A stretch of DNA of 64,000 bases from Symbiodinium natans (GCA_905221605.1 CAJNDS010001057.1:104501-168500), one strand, 5' to 3'; numbered from the stretch's first letter, positions 44,579 to 54,166 are shown. The notes: generated by a model from the letters alone, not told the origin. Numbers and translations: made by a program.

Positions 44579-44636
44579 GGTCCAAGGTGGCATTGACCTG
44601 CTGGCCAAGCTTCTGACATTGGCACCGAGGCAGCCT
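44579..44636 (+). CDS. Short Leu-rich exon
   Basis: After ACTTGCAG the frame reads VQGGIDLLAKLLTLAPRQP before GTGCGT. Nearby (44,659-44,757) another frame reads LRPISQMRRHFVELPNEPWM and KELFEAGPALDK, which may be the following exon. Confidence 0.45.
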
Positions 44637-44814
44637 GTGCGTGCTTCAGAAACAGTGTAGTCTGCGGCCCATATCGCAAATGCGGAGGCATTTTGTGGAG
44701 CTTCCGAACGAACCATGGATGAAAGAGCTTTTCGAAGCTGGGCCTGCACTCGACAAGTGTCAAAACTATGTCAAAACCCTGCCGTGAGTGCCTCTTGCGG
44801 TTGTGCTCAGCTGC

Positions 44815-44858
44815 TAAGTTCTGTTAAGTTCTGTTAAGTTCTGTTAAGTTCCGTTCAG
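44815..44858 (+). repeat. Decamer array, unit AAGTTCTGTT
   Basis: Four copies, 20 bp upstream of the acceptor CTGCCTTAAG at 44,879. Confidence 0.75.
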
Positions 44859-44879
44859 TCTGCCTTAAGGAGAAGTATG

Positions 44880-44969
44880 GGACCTCACGGGGCATCCTCG
44901 AGGCAGCTGCCGATGCCACCGGGCTGAAGTGGTCGCTGCGAGGCGACTCGGCCGGATCAAGAGACGGAA
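44880..44969 (+). CDS. Exon of about 30 codons
   Basis: After GCCTTAAG the frame reads EKYGTSRGILEAAADATGLK and then WSLRGDSAGSRDG. End not defined. Confidence 0.45.
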
Positions 44970-45174
44970 GAGCTCAAAGAAGGCTACAACCATAACATGT
45001 TAGAACCCATCGACTTCTGAGTTGAATTTGTGAGGCCCCATCTTCACGGCAGAGTGGTTCGGATCGCGGGATACCTGGGTGCTCGAAGTGCAGGACTCCA
45101 GACGACTTCATTCCTCTGCACTCGTCTGCATAGTGTTCAGTTATTGTTCCTTTGCTTGTTGACGTGCGGTTCAG

Positions 45175-45200
45175 GACGAAATGGCTGAACTGGACATTCA
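45175..45200 (+). CDS. 26-bp microexon
   Basis: GGTTCAG precedes and GTGAGG follows a frame reading DEMAELDI. Signals are good but the exon is too short for certainty. Confidence 0.35.
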
Positions 45201-45267
45201 GTGAGGATCCTAGACATGGACTGTTGTGTGGCTCGCAAAAGAGGCTCACGTGCTCAGGTGTTGTCCC

Positions 45268-45460
45268 TTTCCGCTTCTTTACCGGGGAAATGAAGTGGAT
45301 GCTGCCGTGGACGTGGCAGAGACGGAGCAGACTTCTCCTTTTCAGCAAGTTGCTTGGCCAACAGTGGCCAATGCGCGCCCGGGAAACGCCATTCACACAT
45401 CAGGGCCTTGTTCTTCGAATACAGTACGGCCAGGAGAGGAACTGCTAGCCGCAAGCCTCA
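45268..45460 (+). CDS. Possible exon, acidic and Thr/Pro-rich
   Basis: A frame containing GNEVDAAVDVAETEQTSPFQ and then QVAWPTVANARPGNAIH, ending in EELLAASL. Reads as disordered protein. Borders not determined. Confidence 0.35.
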
Positions 45461-46248
45461 TAATTGGCATCCTTCTTGCAGGGAGTCGGAGGATGTGTGA
45501 CATGTGAAGATCCAGCGCTTCAGAGAATGTGTTGCATGGGACGGTTTTCACCTTCCACTCAGGTCGAGGGTTGGAACTTTCCAGGAGACAACTTGCGACA
45601 AAGCTGCAGAGTCGGGGTTGAAGTGAGAGTTGTGCTTAGCGCAATATTGCGTTTTGGTTCAGTTTTTTTCGTGTCATACAGAAAGGGTTCTTTGAAAAAA
45701 ATCTGCTTCGCAAGAGACGCCACCAAAAATGATCTGCAGTTGGCAGAGACTTGCAGACTCGCCGGCGGGGGTCCCCTTTTTGAGCCATTTTGAGCTTTTT
45801 TTGAGCTTTTGCGAGGCCGCTGTCGATGAAGCTCGCCGGCGACAGCGATGTTGCTGGCATGGGTGGCATGCCCGCGAATCTTGGGAAGAATCTGGAAGAT
45901 CAGAATCGCTTGCAGTGCCGCAATGCAACTCATGGCGCCACTCACAGTGTTCCTCCTCGAGTTTTCGTGGGAGTGGCTTAGAAGCCCTCCAAAATGCAGT
46001 ATGGACATGGTAGGATGGCCACCTCTGAGGATGGGCGGGCACTTGGCAAATCCCCACTTGGGTGCAGCTGTGGCCTGAGTAATTTCGTTTGCAGGGTGCC
46101 TAGGGTGCCTGTTACAAAGGGTTGGACGTGGAGAGTCTCCCAAAATTCTGTCTTTTCAAACTTTGTTGGAATGGCTCTCCTTGCTGTTGTGAGGTCGCTT
46201 CTTGTGAAAATCTGTCGGGCCTGCTGTGGCCCAGCCGCACTGTGTCAC

Positions 46249-46290
46249 TCTCTCTCTCTCTCTCTCTCTGAGTGTGTGTGTGTGTGCGCG
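46249..46290. repeat. (TC)n(TG)n(CG)n microsatellite
   Basis: Short compound dinucleotide array. Confidence 0.9.
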
Positions 46291-46375
46291 CGCGCATGCG
46301 GGTGTGCCTTGCCGTGGGTCGTGTGCCGTGTGCCGTTTCGAACGTCATCTCCTGTGACTCGATGTGATGTGTGAG

Positions 46376-46554
46376 GCTCGACCCGGGGCTCTACGCGAGC
46401 GCCGCGGGCGCCTCGAGCTACGCGAGCTACGCGAAGGTCGCTCCCGAAGCGGAGCCCCGCGCTCCCGCGGGGGTGGCAGCGGCGCTCAAGGCCGCCCCCA
46501 CGGCCCCCTGGCGCCCAAAAGAAACAGAGAGAGCAAAAAGAAGCGCCGAAGCAA
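46376..46554 (+). CDS. GC-rich exon of about 59 codons
   Basis: After GATGTGTGAG the frame reads LDPGLYASAAGASSYASYAK, then VAPEAEPRAPAGVAAALKAA and a Lys/Arg/Glu-rich end, and stops at a GTAAGG donor. GC content is visibly higher than in flanking DNA, with almost all codons ending in G or C. The peptide is Ala/Pro-rich and probably disordered. Confidence 0.5.
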
Positions 46555-46889
46555 GTAAGGAAAAGGGAGAAGGCAGAGGGAGAAGAAGACCTCCTTGGTT
46601 CTTCTCATGTGCTCCTTAAAGATGTGCCTCGCATGAAGGAAGTGCTACTCTTCTACTCGCAGTTGAGTGTTTGTGTGTGCTGAGGCTCTGCTCCTGGCTC
46701 ACTTGACCTTGCGTGAAGCGGTCGCTGAAGCGGAGGTGGAAAATTTCCTGTCCGCATTCTCCGCTGCAGCATGCGCGTCATGCTGCACATGCATGATGGA
46801 ATGTATATAGTGAAATGCAGTGGATTCATTGGAGTCCTATACAAGCAATGTCGCACCCAGCTGCACCAGCTACACACAATTACACAATA

Positions 46890-47050
46890 GTACACACCTT
46901 GCGTCAAAGCAGACAATTGCAAAGCACAACAAACTGCTTGCTAAAGCTCCTGATGCAAGAACGACATGGGAACAACTAAAACATAAGCTCAGAAGGGTCA
47001 TTAATTCTGCACGAAGGTTTGTTCGAAAGGATGCATCTGCAAGCGTTTGT
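46890..47050 (+). CDS. Possible exon, basic helical
   Basis: The frame reads SKQTIAKHNKLLAKAPDART and TWEQLKHKLRRVINSARRF. Very protein-like; splice sites not resolved. The minus strand is also partly open. Confidence 0.35.
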
Positions 47051-47791
47051 GGCGGTTGCCCAATGTAAGGCTTGTGCTCGAGCTTTGAAGCATGCTGTAA
47101 CAGTGCAATGCGTGTGCCAGGATGCGCTTGCTGATGTGAGGAGGGCTGCAACACAGTTGCCTGAGCCTGTTGGCGAGACGAAGCAGTAAATATCCCAAAA
47201 TGCCCAGCCTGCGTAGCGAGGAAATGGATCTGTGCAGGTGCACTGCAGGTTAGGCCAGTGTGCCTGTCAAGTTCTGCCACCCGTCACGCAGGCTCAAGCT
47301 GTACAGGCCAGTAGCTCGCCGCTTAGCTAGCACATGTTTCACGATAGACCAGGCCAAATACCGAAAAGACGTCGCTTGAAGAATGAATTGTTGAATCGTG
47401 TCGCAAGTTAGAGGCAGGTTCAGCTTGAAGAGGGTCACCGCTCCTGAAACGAAGAAGGGACACAGGGCGAAGGTAGTCGAAGTGTTCGAAAGCAATCGAA
47501 GCAGTTCGATTTGTCTCCATGTGATTGTAACCCAGGCTCGCACAAAAAGCGGGCGCCAGGCGGGCCAAAGCCAACTGCTTCAAGGTGGCATGCTGGGATG
47601 TGCTTGGGTTTTCGCGATGTTCTTGGGAAGTGAAGAACATCACCGGATTTATTGGGAAGATTAATCCGCCGCATGCCAAACTGTGAGACGAGTGAGTAGA
47701 GCTCATGTGAGGCCTGTCCGTGCCCGCGCCCGCAAGAATGGCGAGGTGCACTGGACTGCTCGATGACTTGTTGCTTCGAATGCTGTGAATC

Positions 47792-47956
47792 TTGCGGATG
47801 CTGCGCAGCCTGGATCCTGATGTTAAGGTTAGCGGAAAAGTGCAGAGCACAGCCGAGGAAGCGCATTCTCTGTTGTCCAGGCCTTCGGTTTTGCTGTTTT
47901 GCAACCGTGCTCGTCAGGAGGAGTGCGCCAACATCTTTGTCAACGACTTGATCCAG
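47792..47956 (+). CDS. Exon 1 of the four-exon model, GC donor
   Basis: The frame reads MLRSLDPDVKVSGKVQSTAE, then EAHSLLSRPSVLLFCNRARQ and EECANIFVNDLIQ, up to a GCAAGG donor at 47,957. Its true start may be an upstream exon, since the first in-frame ATG codons are not in a clear context. It joins in phase 0 across a 64-bp GC-AG intron to the exon at 48,021. Function unknown. Confidence 0.6.
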
Positions 47957-48020
47957 GCAAGGGTGGATACCGTCTTATTGTGTTTTTTGTTTTGATGTCT
48001 CCATGGATGTCTTTTCGCAG

Positions 48021-48074
48021 GTTGCTCTGGCGGAAGATGTCAACGTTGCCGCTGAAGATGCTGATTGCCAGAAG
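48021..48074 (+). CDS. Exon 2 of the four-exon model, 18 codons
   Basis: Bounded by CTTTTCGCAG and GTGAAA; reads VALAEDVNVAAEDADCQK, exactly 54 bp, phase 0 at both ends. Acidic. The following intron would be only 43 bp. Confidence 0.6.
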
Positions 48075-48117
48075 GTGAAAAGCTAGACTGGGGGAGTGTT
48101 GGTGGAGTAGTTCCGAG

Positions 48118-48162
48118 TTTGTGGAGGTGACTTTCTACGACTCGGATGAGGACAACGTGGAG
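48118..48162 (+). CDS. Exon 3 of the four-exon model, 15 codons
   Basis: Bounded by TTCCGAG and GTCGGA; reads FVEVTFYDSDEDNVE, 45 bp, phase 0. The next intron (48,163-48,269) contains a perfect 19-bp hairpin. Confidence 0.55.
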
Positions 48163-48269
48163 GTCGGAGTTCTTTCAAACACATGCTTGGTGTTTCATCA
48201 ACCAAGCATGTGTTTGAAAATCTACAGTCCATAGTCTAGAGCAATGGTGTCCATCACCAATTTTGATAG
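48163..48269 (+). other. 107-bp intron containing a perfect 19-bp hairpin
   Basis: TTTCAAACACATGCTTGGT at 48,173-48,191 pairs exactly with ACCAAGCATGTGTTTGAAA at 48,201-48,219 around a 9-nt loop. It starts 10 nt after the GTCGGA donor and ends 50 nt before the GATAG acceptor. Confidence 0.7.
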
Positions 48270-48344
48270 GACGACGTCTTCAGCCTCGCAGATCCCAGTG
48301 ATGATGAGGAGGAGTATACGTCGAGTGTGGTCCATGTCTGTTCA
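48270..48344 (+). CDS. Exon 4 of the four-exon model, 25 codons
   Basis: Bounded by TTTGATAG and GTGAGG; reads DDVFSLADPSDDEEEYTSSV and VHVCS, 75 bp, phase 0. Strongly acidic, continuing the character of the previous two exons, so the protein region is probably disordered. Confidence 0.55.
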
Positions 48345-48588
48345 GTGAGGCAAGTACTTGCATGGGTAAAGTTGCTCTTCATCAGAGGTCTGACGCACGG
48401 GTGACGAGAGATGCAGTGAATGAATGTGCATGATACAGCCTTTACACGTCAGACTACGATCGAAATCAGAGGTCTCAGGAGCCCAGAAGCGCTACCGAAC
48501 TACGATGCAGCCTAAATCAGCAACAGGCGACCTTCCCGGAACATCACATATCTGATTGGGGGCGCGGAGGGGGTTCGATTCCGCGCAG

Positions 48589-49014
48589 CAGACACTCAGA
48601 CACTCAGACACTCAGACACTCAGACACTCAGACACTCAGACAGTCAGCCATTTTCTCTTGCAGGAGACTTGGGTGCTCACGGGTCTCGTACCCAAGTGCA
48701 GTAGAAAAATGAATTTCCGCTGAAGTTGGGCAGTCATAGTGGCAATAGACTGAGTACTAACGGGTCTCCCACCCAACACCAGTATCTGACTGTCTGACTG
48801 TTTGCCGCACTGAACAAACTGAAAAGTGTCTGACTGTCTGACTGTTTGACTGTCTGCTTTTCAGTTTGTACTTTACTACTGCACTTGGGTACGAGACCCG
48901 TGAGCACCCAGGTCTCCTCCAAGAGAAAATGGCTGACTGTCTGACTGTCTGACTGTCTGCCGTCTGCCTGTCTGACTGTCTGACCGGCTGACTGTCTGAC
49001 TGTCTGAGTGTCTG
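48589..49014. mobile_element. Foldback element with tandem-repeat arms
   Basis: The left arm (48,589-48,704) is seven ACACTCAG octamers followed by a 58-bp unique segment ending CCCAAGTGCAGTAG. The right arm (48,876-49,014) carries the same segment inverted (CTACTGCACTTGGGTACGAG onward) followed by CTGACTGT/GAGTGTCTG repeats, the inverse of the left array. The unique part matches with about two or three mismatches. The spacer (48,705-48,875) has further CTGACTGT repeats. This is the organisation of foldback transposons. Confidence 0.65.
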
Positions 49015-49736
49015 CTTTTCAGTTTGCGCCCCATTTGCACGCTCTCTCCATTTCCGTTTGCGTCACTGCAGGAAGTTGAGAGTGCCCTCGGCTCAGTTTT
49101 GGGCGCTTCCAGAAAGCTTTCAGTTGCTGACGGCATGAAGATGTCAAGATTGTAGATGTTCATTGCAGTGCGTTCTGTAGCATTCCGTGCCATGTTGGCA
49201 CTCGTGGACTCGCGGACCCTGCCAAGATGGACTTGGCGAACGTGTTCGCGCAGCGTGTTGTGCAGCAAGGCCCGGCGTCTGCTGATCTGCTGATGGCCTC
49301 TGGAAGTGGGAGGTTGAATTGTCATGGTTCGATTGGGGTCATGTGGTGGCTCTGCAAATTAGGAGGTCTGGAGGCTGGCCTTGATTGAGCAAGGAGACAA
49401 TGAGGCTTCATGAGGCTTCATCTTTCAACAAAGACACGCAACCAAGATGGCCTCTAACCTCCGGCCACTCTTTTGCTGCCGACTTCTTCCAGAGGATCAA
49501 ACACTTTGGGTTTCTGCGACAAGACAGCTTTTTGCTTGTCCTCCCTCCCAGCTAACATAGCTCTAAATCGCGCATGAACAGAGTCTTCCTACCCACATGT
49601 ATATATATATATATATATATACAGGTACAGGCAACATGAGCTTTTGTATATTTTTCAGTGCTTGCCCATGTTGCAACACTATGTTTATTGCAGTTTCGCC
49701 GAATGTCTGTTCATATTGCAGCACACATTGTGGCCA
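49015..49736. other. No supported feature
   Basis: Contains a short (TA)n run at 49,598-49,622 and a GAGGCTTCAT duplication near 49,400. Confidence 0.3.
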
Positions 49737-50042
49737 TCAGCCACGAGAAATTTCCTTGTCAGGCTGCTGAGGCGGTGTGCCCCTAACCTTGTGAATCCGG
49801 CTCTTCGGCCTAAACCCGGCTCTTCGGCGCTTGGCCGATGCCTCCAATGTCGCTGCTGTCGCTTGCTCGCCTCTGTTCTTGCCTGGGGATTCCGGATGAC
49901 TTCGCTTCATTGATGCAGGGTCGCATCGGCGAAGTCGGATATTGACCTCTGCAGGGGGCAGATAGGAAGGCTGTGGATCATCCCGTCCGTGTCCTGATTC
50001 CCCTGTCCGTTCATTCCCCGGGGTCGGTGGTGGCCACTCCAT
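49737..50042 (-). CDS. 101-codon minus-strand ORF, basic
   Basis: Starts at an ATG and reads MEWPPPTPGNERTGESG, later SMKRSHPESPGKNRGE and ASAKRRRAGFRPKSR, ending at a stop. Pro-rich N-terminus and basic C-terminus recall nucleic-acid-binding ORF1 proteins of retroelements, but there is no diagnostic motif. Confidence 0.35.
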   Translation of the reverse strand: MEWPPPTPGNERTGESGHGRDDPQPSYLPPAEVNIRLRRCDPASMKRSHPESPGKNRGEQATAATLEASAKRRRAGFRPKSRIHKVRGTPPQQPDKEISRG

Positions 50043-50913
50043 TCAGGCTTTCTTTGGGCATGGACCGCGGGAGGGTTGCGTTCGCGTCTCTGGCTTCATG
50101 CTTTTGCTGAGCCAGTACGATTCCAATAGCGCAGCTCGTGCGTCAAAACAAGTGCCGTAGAGTGGAGTGCTAAAATTAAGCGTTTTTCGGAAAGTTCAAG
50201 TTGGCTCGAGTTTTCGCAACCCAATGCTTTGGAGCTGTTGGAAAATTCGAGACGGCTCGAACTTTCAGAAAACTTGATTTGGGAGTGTGAGGCCCCCAGC
50301 CCCCCAAACTTAAGTTTTTTTAAAAACCGAGCGGCTCGAGCTTTCGTGACATTGGTGCTTCTTGGCTCACACCCCACCCTCTTTCGAAGCACTGAGGGAG
50401 AATGTTGGGGGTTTGCGAAGGGGTAGATATATGTATATGTATGTATATATATATATATGTACAAATATATATATATATATATATGTCAGGCCCGAGCACA
50501 GCAGGGAGCCCCACTCTTGTTACGCTTCCTCCGTGCCATGTGCCGGCTGCTTTCAACTTGTTATCGCTGGATGGTCGGTTTTTTTTCCCACCGGGCGATT
50601 TCAGCTTCGACTTCACGCACTTCTCTCCGGTTGTAACGGGGCGGCCTATGATTTCTCTCTGATGCTATACAGGCTCCGTCACTCCTTACACTCCAGCATC
50701 TCCGCTGGTCGTTATGATGAATTATCCTCTCTGTGCTGGTACTATGTTCTCTGCATACGACTGCTCTTTTGAGCCAACAGTCACTCGCAATGTGAACGAA
50801 CATCTCGATTTCTGAGCAGAGCATAGCTGAAGACGATTCGCTTAGGTTCTTGTGTCAAATTTGTTTCGGACTCGCGGCAACCAGTCGCAGCTTGCGCTTG
50901 CTCAGGGGGGCTT

Positions 50914-51440
50914 TTACTTACCCATGTTGCTTTGTCTTGTTACCGAGTTCCCCTTTTTGGGCTGTCTCCCTGTGGACCCATGGAGACTTGTACAGGCCGT
51001 CCAATACCAGCCTAGTTTACAGAGCTTTTCCCAGTCATTGGTATCAGTCCTCCACGTGGTAGCTTTGAAGTTGCTCTTCTTTAGCTTGGTTATGTGCTTC
51101 TCATCTTCCATACCATCCACCTCCAAATAGCTGGTGCTGATGGTTCCATGATCGGAACTTACACCGTCCAAAAAGCTATATATCTCGATATCAACATATA
51201 TAATATATATGTATATATATATATATGTATAAATAAACTCTCGAAAGTGCTCTGAAAGGATCTGAACCTCCTTTTTACTGTCTCGACAGTCGCATCTAAA
51301 GCTGAACTACGCATCAAAACCGACAGAGAATAGCAGCGTACATTCCATTTCCAGCCACCGATTATGACTGTGGCCAAGCCGCGCGGGCCTGTCGAGCGAT
51401 CTGTACAAGCTCCGTTCGTATTTCCAATGTGTGCATCCAA
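50914..51440 (-). pseudogene. Possible retroelement fragments
   Basis: The minus-strand frame from 51,440 begins DAHIGNTNG and includes ALDATVETVKRRFRSFQ; a second frame (51,171-50,914) begins with SSDHGTIST and has a basic Trp-containing tail. DAH(I/V)G and SDH recall the (F)NAHxG and SDH motifs of APE-type endonucleases, but the reading frames differ and a (TA)n tract lies between them. Tentative. Confidence 0.25.
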
Positions 51441-51628
51441 GATTCGGATTTCAGGGTTCCCTGCTATCTTGGATCTTGGGTGTTGGTTCCAGAATTACTA
51501 CATTCAGCAGGGTTGTGAGATGTATGACAAATATCTGCATAATCAACCCCTAACTACAAATATCTGCATAATCAACCCCTATGGCCCTAACTACACTAGC
51601 TTAAGCCAACTTAAAGTTGTGAAGTTAC

Positions 51629-51990
51629 TTAATTGCAAACGCTTGCGCGCGCCGCCTCGGCAGGCCGGTTGAGGACAGGAAAGGAGGAGGAAAGAGGGTT
51701 TTTGCAAAAAAGGAGGAAGGGTCCAGGTCCGGGGGTCAAAGGTGTTTGGGGGGGGGTGGGGGGGGGTGGGGGGGGGGGGGGGGGGGGGGTGGGGGTGGGG
51801 GTGGGGGCGGGGGTGGGGAGGCGCTCCCTTGTACTAGTTGGAGGACCCTCCACGGCATCGGTTTGCAGCTCCTCCAAGCGATGGGGGGGGGTGCCACAGG
51901 GCTGGAAAAAAGGTCCGCCACAAAATTTTGTGTGGTTAGGGGGAAGGAGCCGCCTGCTCCAGACGCTTCTCGGCAGGAAGCCGAGGCGAA
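51629..51990 (+). mobile_element. GC-rich dispersed repeat, copy 2, with G-run expansion
   Basis: Same ends and internal landmarks as 42,096-42,371 (TTAATTGCAAACGCTTGCG at the left; CTTCTCGGCAGGAAGCCGAGG at the right). Differs by a long interrupted poly-G expansion (51,748-51,817) and smaller indels. The G tracts are compatible with G-quadruplex formation. Confidence 0.65.
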
Positions 51991-52071
51991 TTGGGGAGGA
52001 AGGCAATATGTAAGGTAGGATGTCGAATCCGACATGTAGCAGAAATTTCGTCACATGCTTTCTCAGCTGAA

Positions 52072-52434
52072 TCAATCTCTACGTCGCCAGATGGTGTTTA
52101 AGTTTTTACGTAGTTGAGTAGCTGAGCATGGAGGCATTTCAGTGCTAGAGTAGTTGAATGAGACGGCTAATTTTACTCGATATTCCTTCCGTTGCCGTGC
52201 CCGTACTTGAGTATATGCTTCTGCGGTGGAGAATGAGTTAGAATCTTGATTGAACTTATACCTTCCATCACATCTCTTAGGCAACCTTCGAACATTCAAA
52301 TTGCCGAACGTATTAGAAGACAATGAAGGACCGCTACTGCAACCGATGCGCCAAACGAATTTCGGCGCACGAAATGGAGGCGGACCCGAGAAACCCAGCG
52401 TCTGAGTTCCCATTTTAACACATGTTGTTTTCAA
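52072..52434 (-). CDS. Minus-strand ORF of about 120 codons, unknown
   Basis: Protein-like text (RRLPKRCDGRYKFNQDSNSF; then STAEAYTQVRARQRKEYRVK and NYSSTEMPPCSATQLRKNL) with more A/T-ending codons than plus-strand exons nearby. Probably part of a mobile element or a recently acquired sequence. Not recognised. Confidence 0.35.
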   Translation of the reverse strand: MKTTCVKMGTQTLGFSGPPPFRAPKFVWRIGCSSGPSLSSNTFGNLNVRRLPKRCDGRYKFNQDSNSFSTAEAYTQVRARQRKEYRVKLAVSFNYSSTEMPPCSATQLRKNLNTIWRRRD

Positions 52435-52873
52435 AAAAGGGCATGCTGTTTTACATGTCGCAGCTAAGCGTAATTATGTTAAGCAAATCCGTTGAGCTTC
52501 TTCCGGTTTTTAAAATTTGGGGAGCTGGTACATTGAGACGACTGAATCAGTTGAGTTGTTTACGAGTTTTTAGCTTGGGGGAATAGGTAAATTGGAAGAA
52601 ACTCATGTTAGAGGCTCCTTTGTTCTCTAAATCGATTAGAAAAAGTGAAAAGTTGCATGCTTGAAAGGGCTCTGGGCGGGATACTTTGTAAAAGGAGGGG
52701 GCGGGGGTATAGATAAATTGCTGTTGTATTTTGTTTTAAATGTGTGGTCCAGGTTTGGATGTCATTGCCGCCTATGTGCACACATTGCTTTCTATATGTC
52801 GGTCGATCGATGTTTGCCGCACATGTGGCACATGTGCACGCGTTGCTTTCCGCATTGTTTACAATATGCGGGA

Positions 52874-53025
52874 CCGATTGAACTCCATCGCACCCGAAAT
52901 TCAATCGGCCCGGATCCACGATCCAAGATCCAAGATTTCACAGGACTTTTTCAAGATCCGAGATCTCAGTGCAAAAGTTCTGAGGAATCTTGGATCTTGG
53001 ATCCGGGCCGGTTGAGTTCAATCGG
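52874..53025. mobile_element. Short hairpin element with 12-bp terminal inverted repeats
   Basis: CCGATTGAACTC at 52,874 pairs with GAGTTCAATCGG ending at 53,025. Inside, CCCGGATCC and GATCCAAGATT on the left match GGATCCGGG and AATCTTGGATC on the right, so most of the 152 bp can fold. No coding capacity; no clear target duplication. Confidence 0.6.
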
Positions 53026-53509
53026 AAACGATTGTAGTGAAATATGCAAGGCTCCTCAAAACCATGGTTTTGGATACGCGTAGTGGTAAGCCATGGCAGC
53101 CCATAGGAGCCCCAGGTGAAGCCGAAACTGTTCCGTGAAGTTTGCTGCAGGCATCCAGCTGGACATGCAGATTCAGGCTGAACAGAAGGGTACGGCGGAG
53201 ACAAAGGGGACCCGACAGCTGACCTTATCCTTTCCATCAAGAGGTTTCACTCGTCAAGTGAGATGCTAGCACACGGCTGGTTTACGAAGTATTAGCCCAC
53301 AAGCACTGTGCATACGGTACAAGGCCGGCATTTCATTTCTAGCACCACAATGCAGGCTGTGTTCCAATGTGCTTTCCAGCTTGCTTTTGGGACTTCCATG
53401 GTTCTGTTTGTTTTTGTGCGTTGAAACCATTCTGTGCTTGCGCTGCTGTGTTTAGCCCTGTCGGCATCCATCAGATGCACCCCGATGGAGCCACTTTGCA
53501 ATCTGGCAG

Positions 53510-53566
53510 GCGTCTGAGGATGATGCTGATGCCGAGGACTTCGCTGAAGTGGAAGATTTTGACGAG
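53510..53566 (+). CDS. 19-codon acidic exon, GC donor
   Basis: Lies between ATCTGGCAG and GCCATC; reads ASEDDADAEDFAEVEDFDE, phase 0. First of a phase-0 series leading into the repeat-module gene. Confidence 0.45.
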
Positions 53567-53685
53567 GCCATCAATGAACCATAATGCTTGTGCTCGGCTG
53601 CTTAGCCTTGTTGTGATTTGCTGGACGGTGAGACAACTACGAGTCGCAACAGTCAACTGCCTCCTAACATCGACAAGCATTTTAG

Positions 53686-53727
53686 GATGATGCTACCCAG
53701 AAGGGCTTGGACGATCTGCGTGCGAAG
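53686..53727 (+). CDS. 14-codon exon, GC donor
   Basis: Lies between GCATTTTAG and GCTTCG; reads DDATQKGLDDLRAK, phase 0. Confidence 0.45.
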
Positions 53728-53799
53728 GCTTCGCTCTGATTCTGTGCTGAAGTTTTGCATCGCAAATGGGGCAGCTGATGGCTTGTTGATTGTCTGCAG

Positions 53800-53841
53800 G
53801 CTGCAGTTCGGCACTCTTCAATAATCTTCATTCTTCAAAAG
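53800..53841 (+). CDS. 14-codon exon
   Basis: Lies between TGTCTGCAG and GTAGAA; reads AAVRHSSIIFILQK, phase 0. Confidence 0.4.
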
Positions 53842-54034
53842 GTAGAATGACCTCGGGCCCAGGCATGTTGCATACCGTAGGTGCCGAGATCCCGGACTCG
53901 TTTCGACTCGTCGGAAACCGGCAGTCCTTCTACGTAAGCCCCAGCCCCTGCCGAGCCCGGCCGAGCCCTGCCAAGCCCCAACAGCCCAACCCGTGTTTGT
54001 CAAAGCCACGAAAAAGGCCTCCGCCCTTTTGCAG

Positions 54035-54112
54035 GTGGGAAGCACCTTGGTCAGCGCTGCCCGGGATGGCAGCCTCGGTGCATCTCTTGCACAGGTCCGA
54101 GCAGAATTACAG
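54035..54112 (+). CDS. Repeat-module exon 1
   Basis: After CTTTTGCAG the frame reads VGSTLVSAARDGSLGASLAQ, then VRAELQ, with possible GT donors after LAQ (54,095) or after ELQ (54,113). The same frame is open upstream (VKATKKASALLQ), so the acceptor may be earlier. Matches the AARDGSL core of the family. Confidence 0.5.
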
Positions 54113-54120
54113 GTCGGCCC

Positions 54121-54166
54121 GCAGGGTCATGCAGGGTCATGCAGGGTCATGCAGGGTCATGCAGTT
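54121..54166 (+). repeat. Decamer array, unit GCAGGGTCAT
   Basis: Four copies directly after the repeat-module exon. Each unit contains CAG|GGT, an acceptor-like string. Confidence 0.8.

Noticed and set aside
48555-48586. GGGGTTCGATTCC as a tRNA T-arm
   Set aside because: No D-arm or anticodon arm upstream; it is simply a hairpin formed by GCGCGGA and TCCGCGC.
48589-48640. Octamer array as a CRISPR-like repeat array
   Set aside because: Units are contiguous with no spacers and belong to a foldback structure; the genome is eukaryotic.
51736-52035. ORFs with poly-Gly or poly-Pro at 51.7-52.0 kb
   Set aside because: Caused by the poly-G expansion in the dispersed repeat copy; frames on both strands are artefacts.
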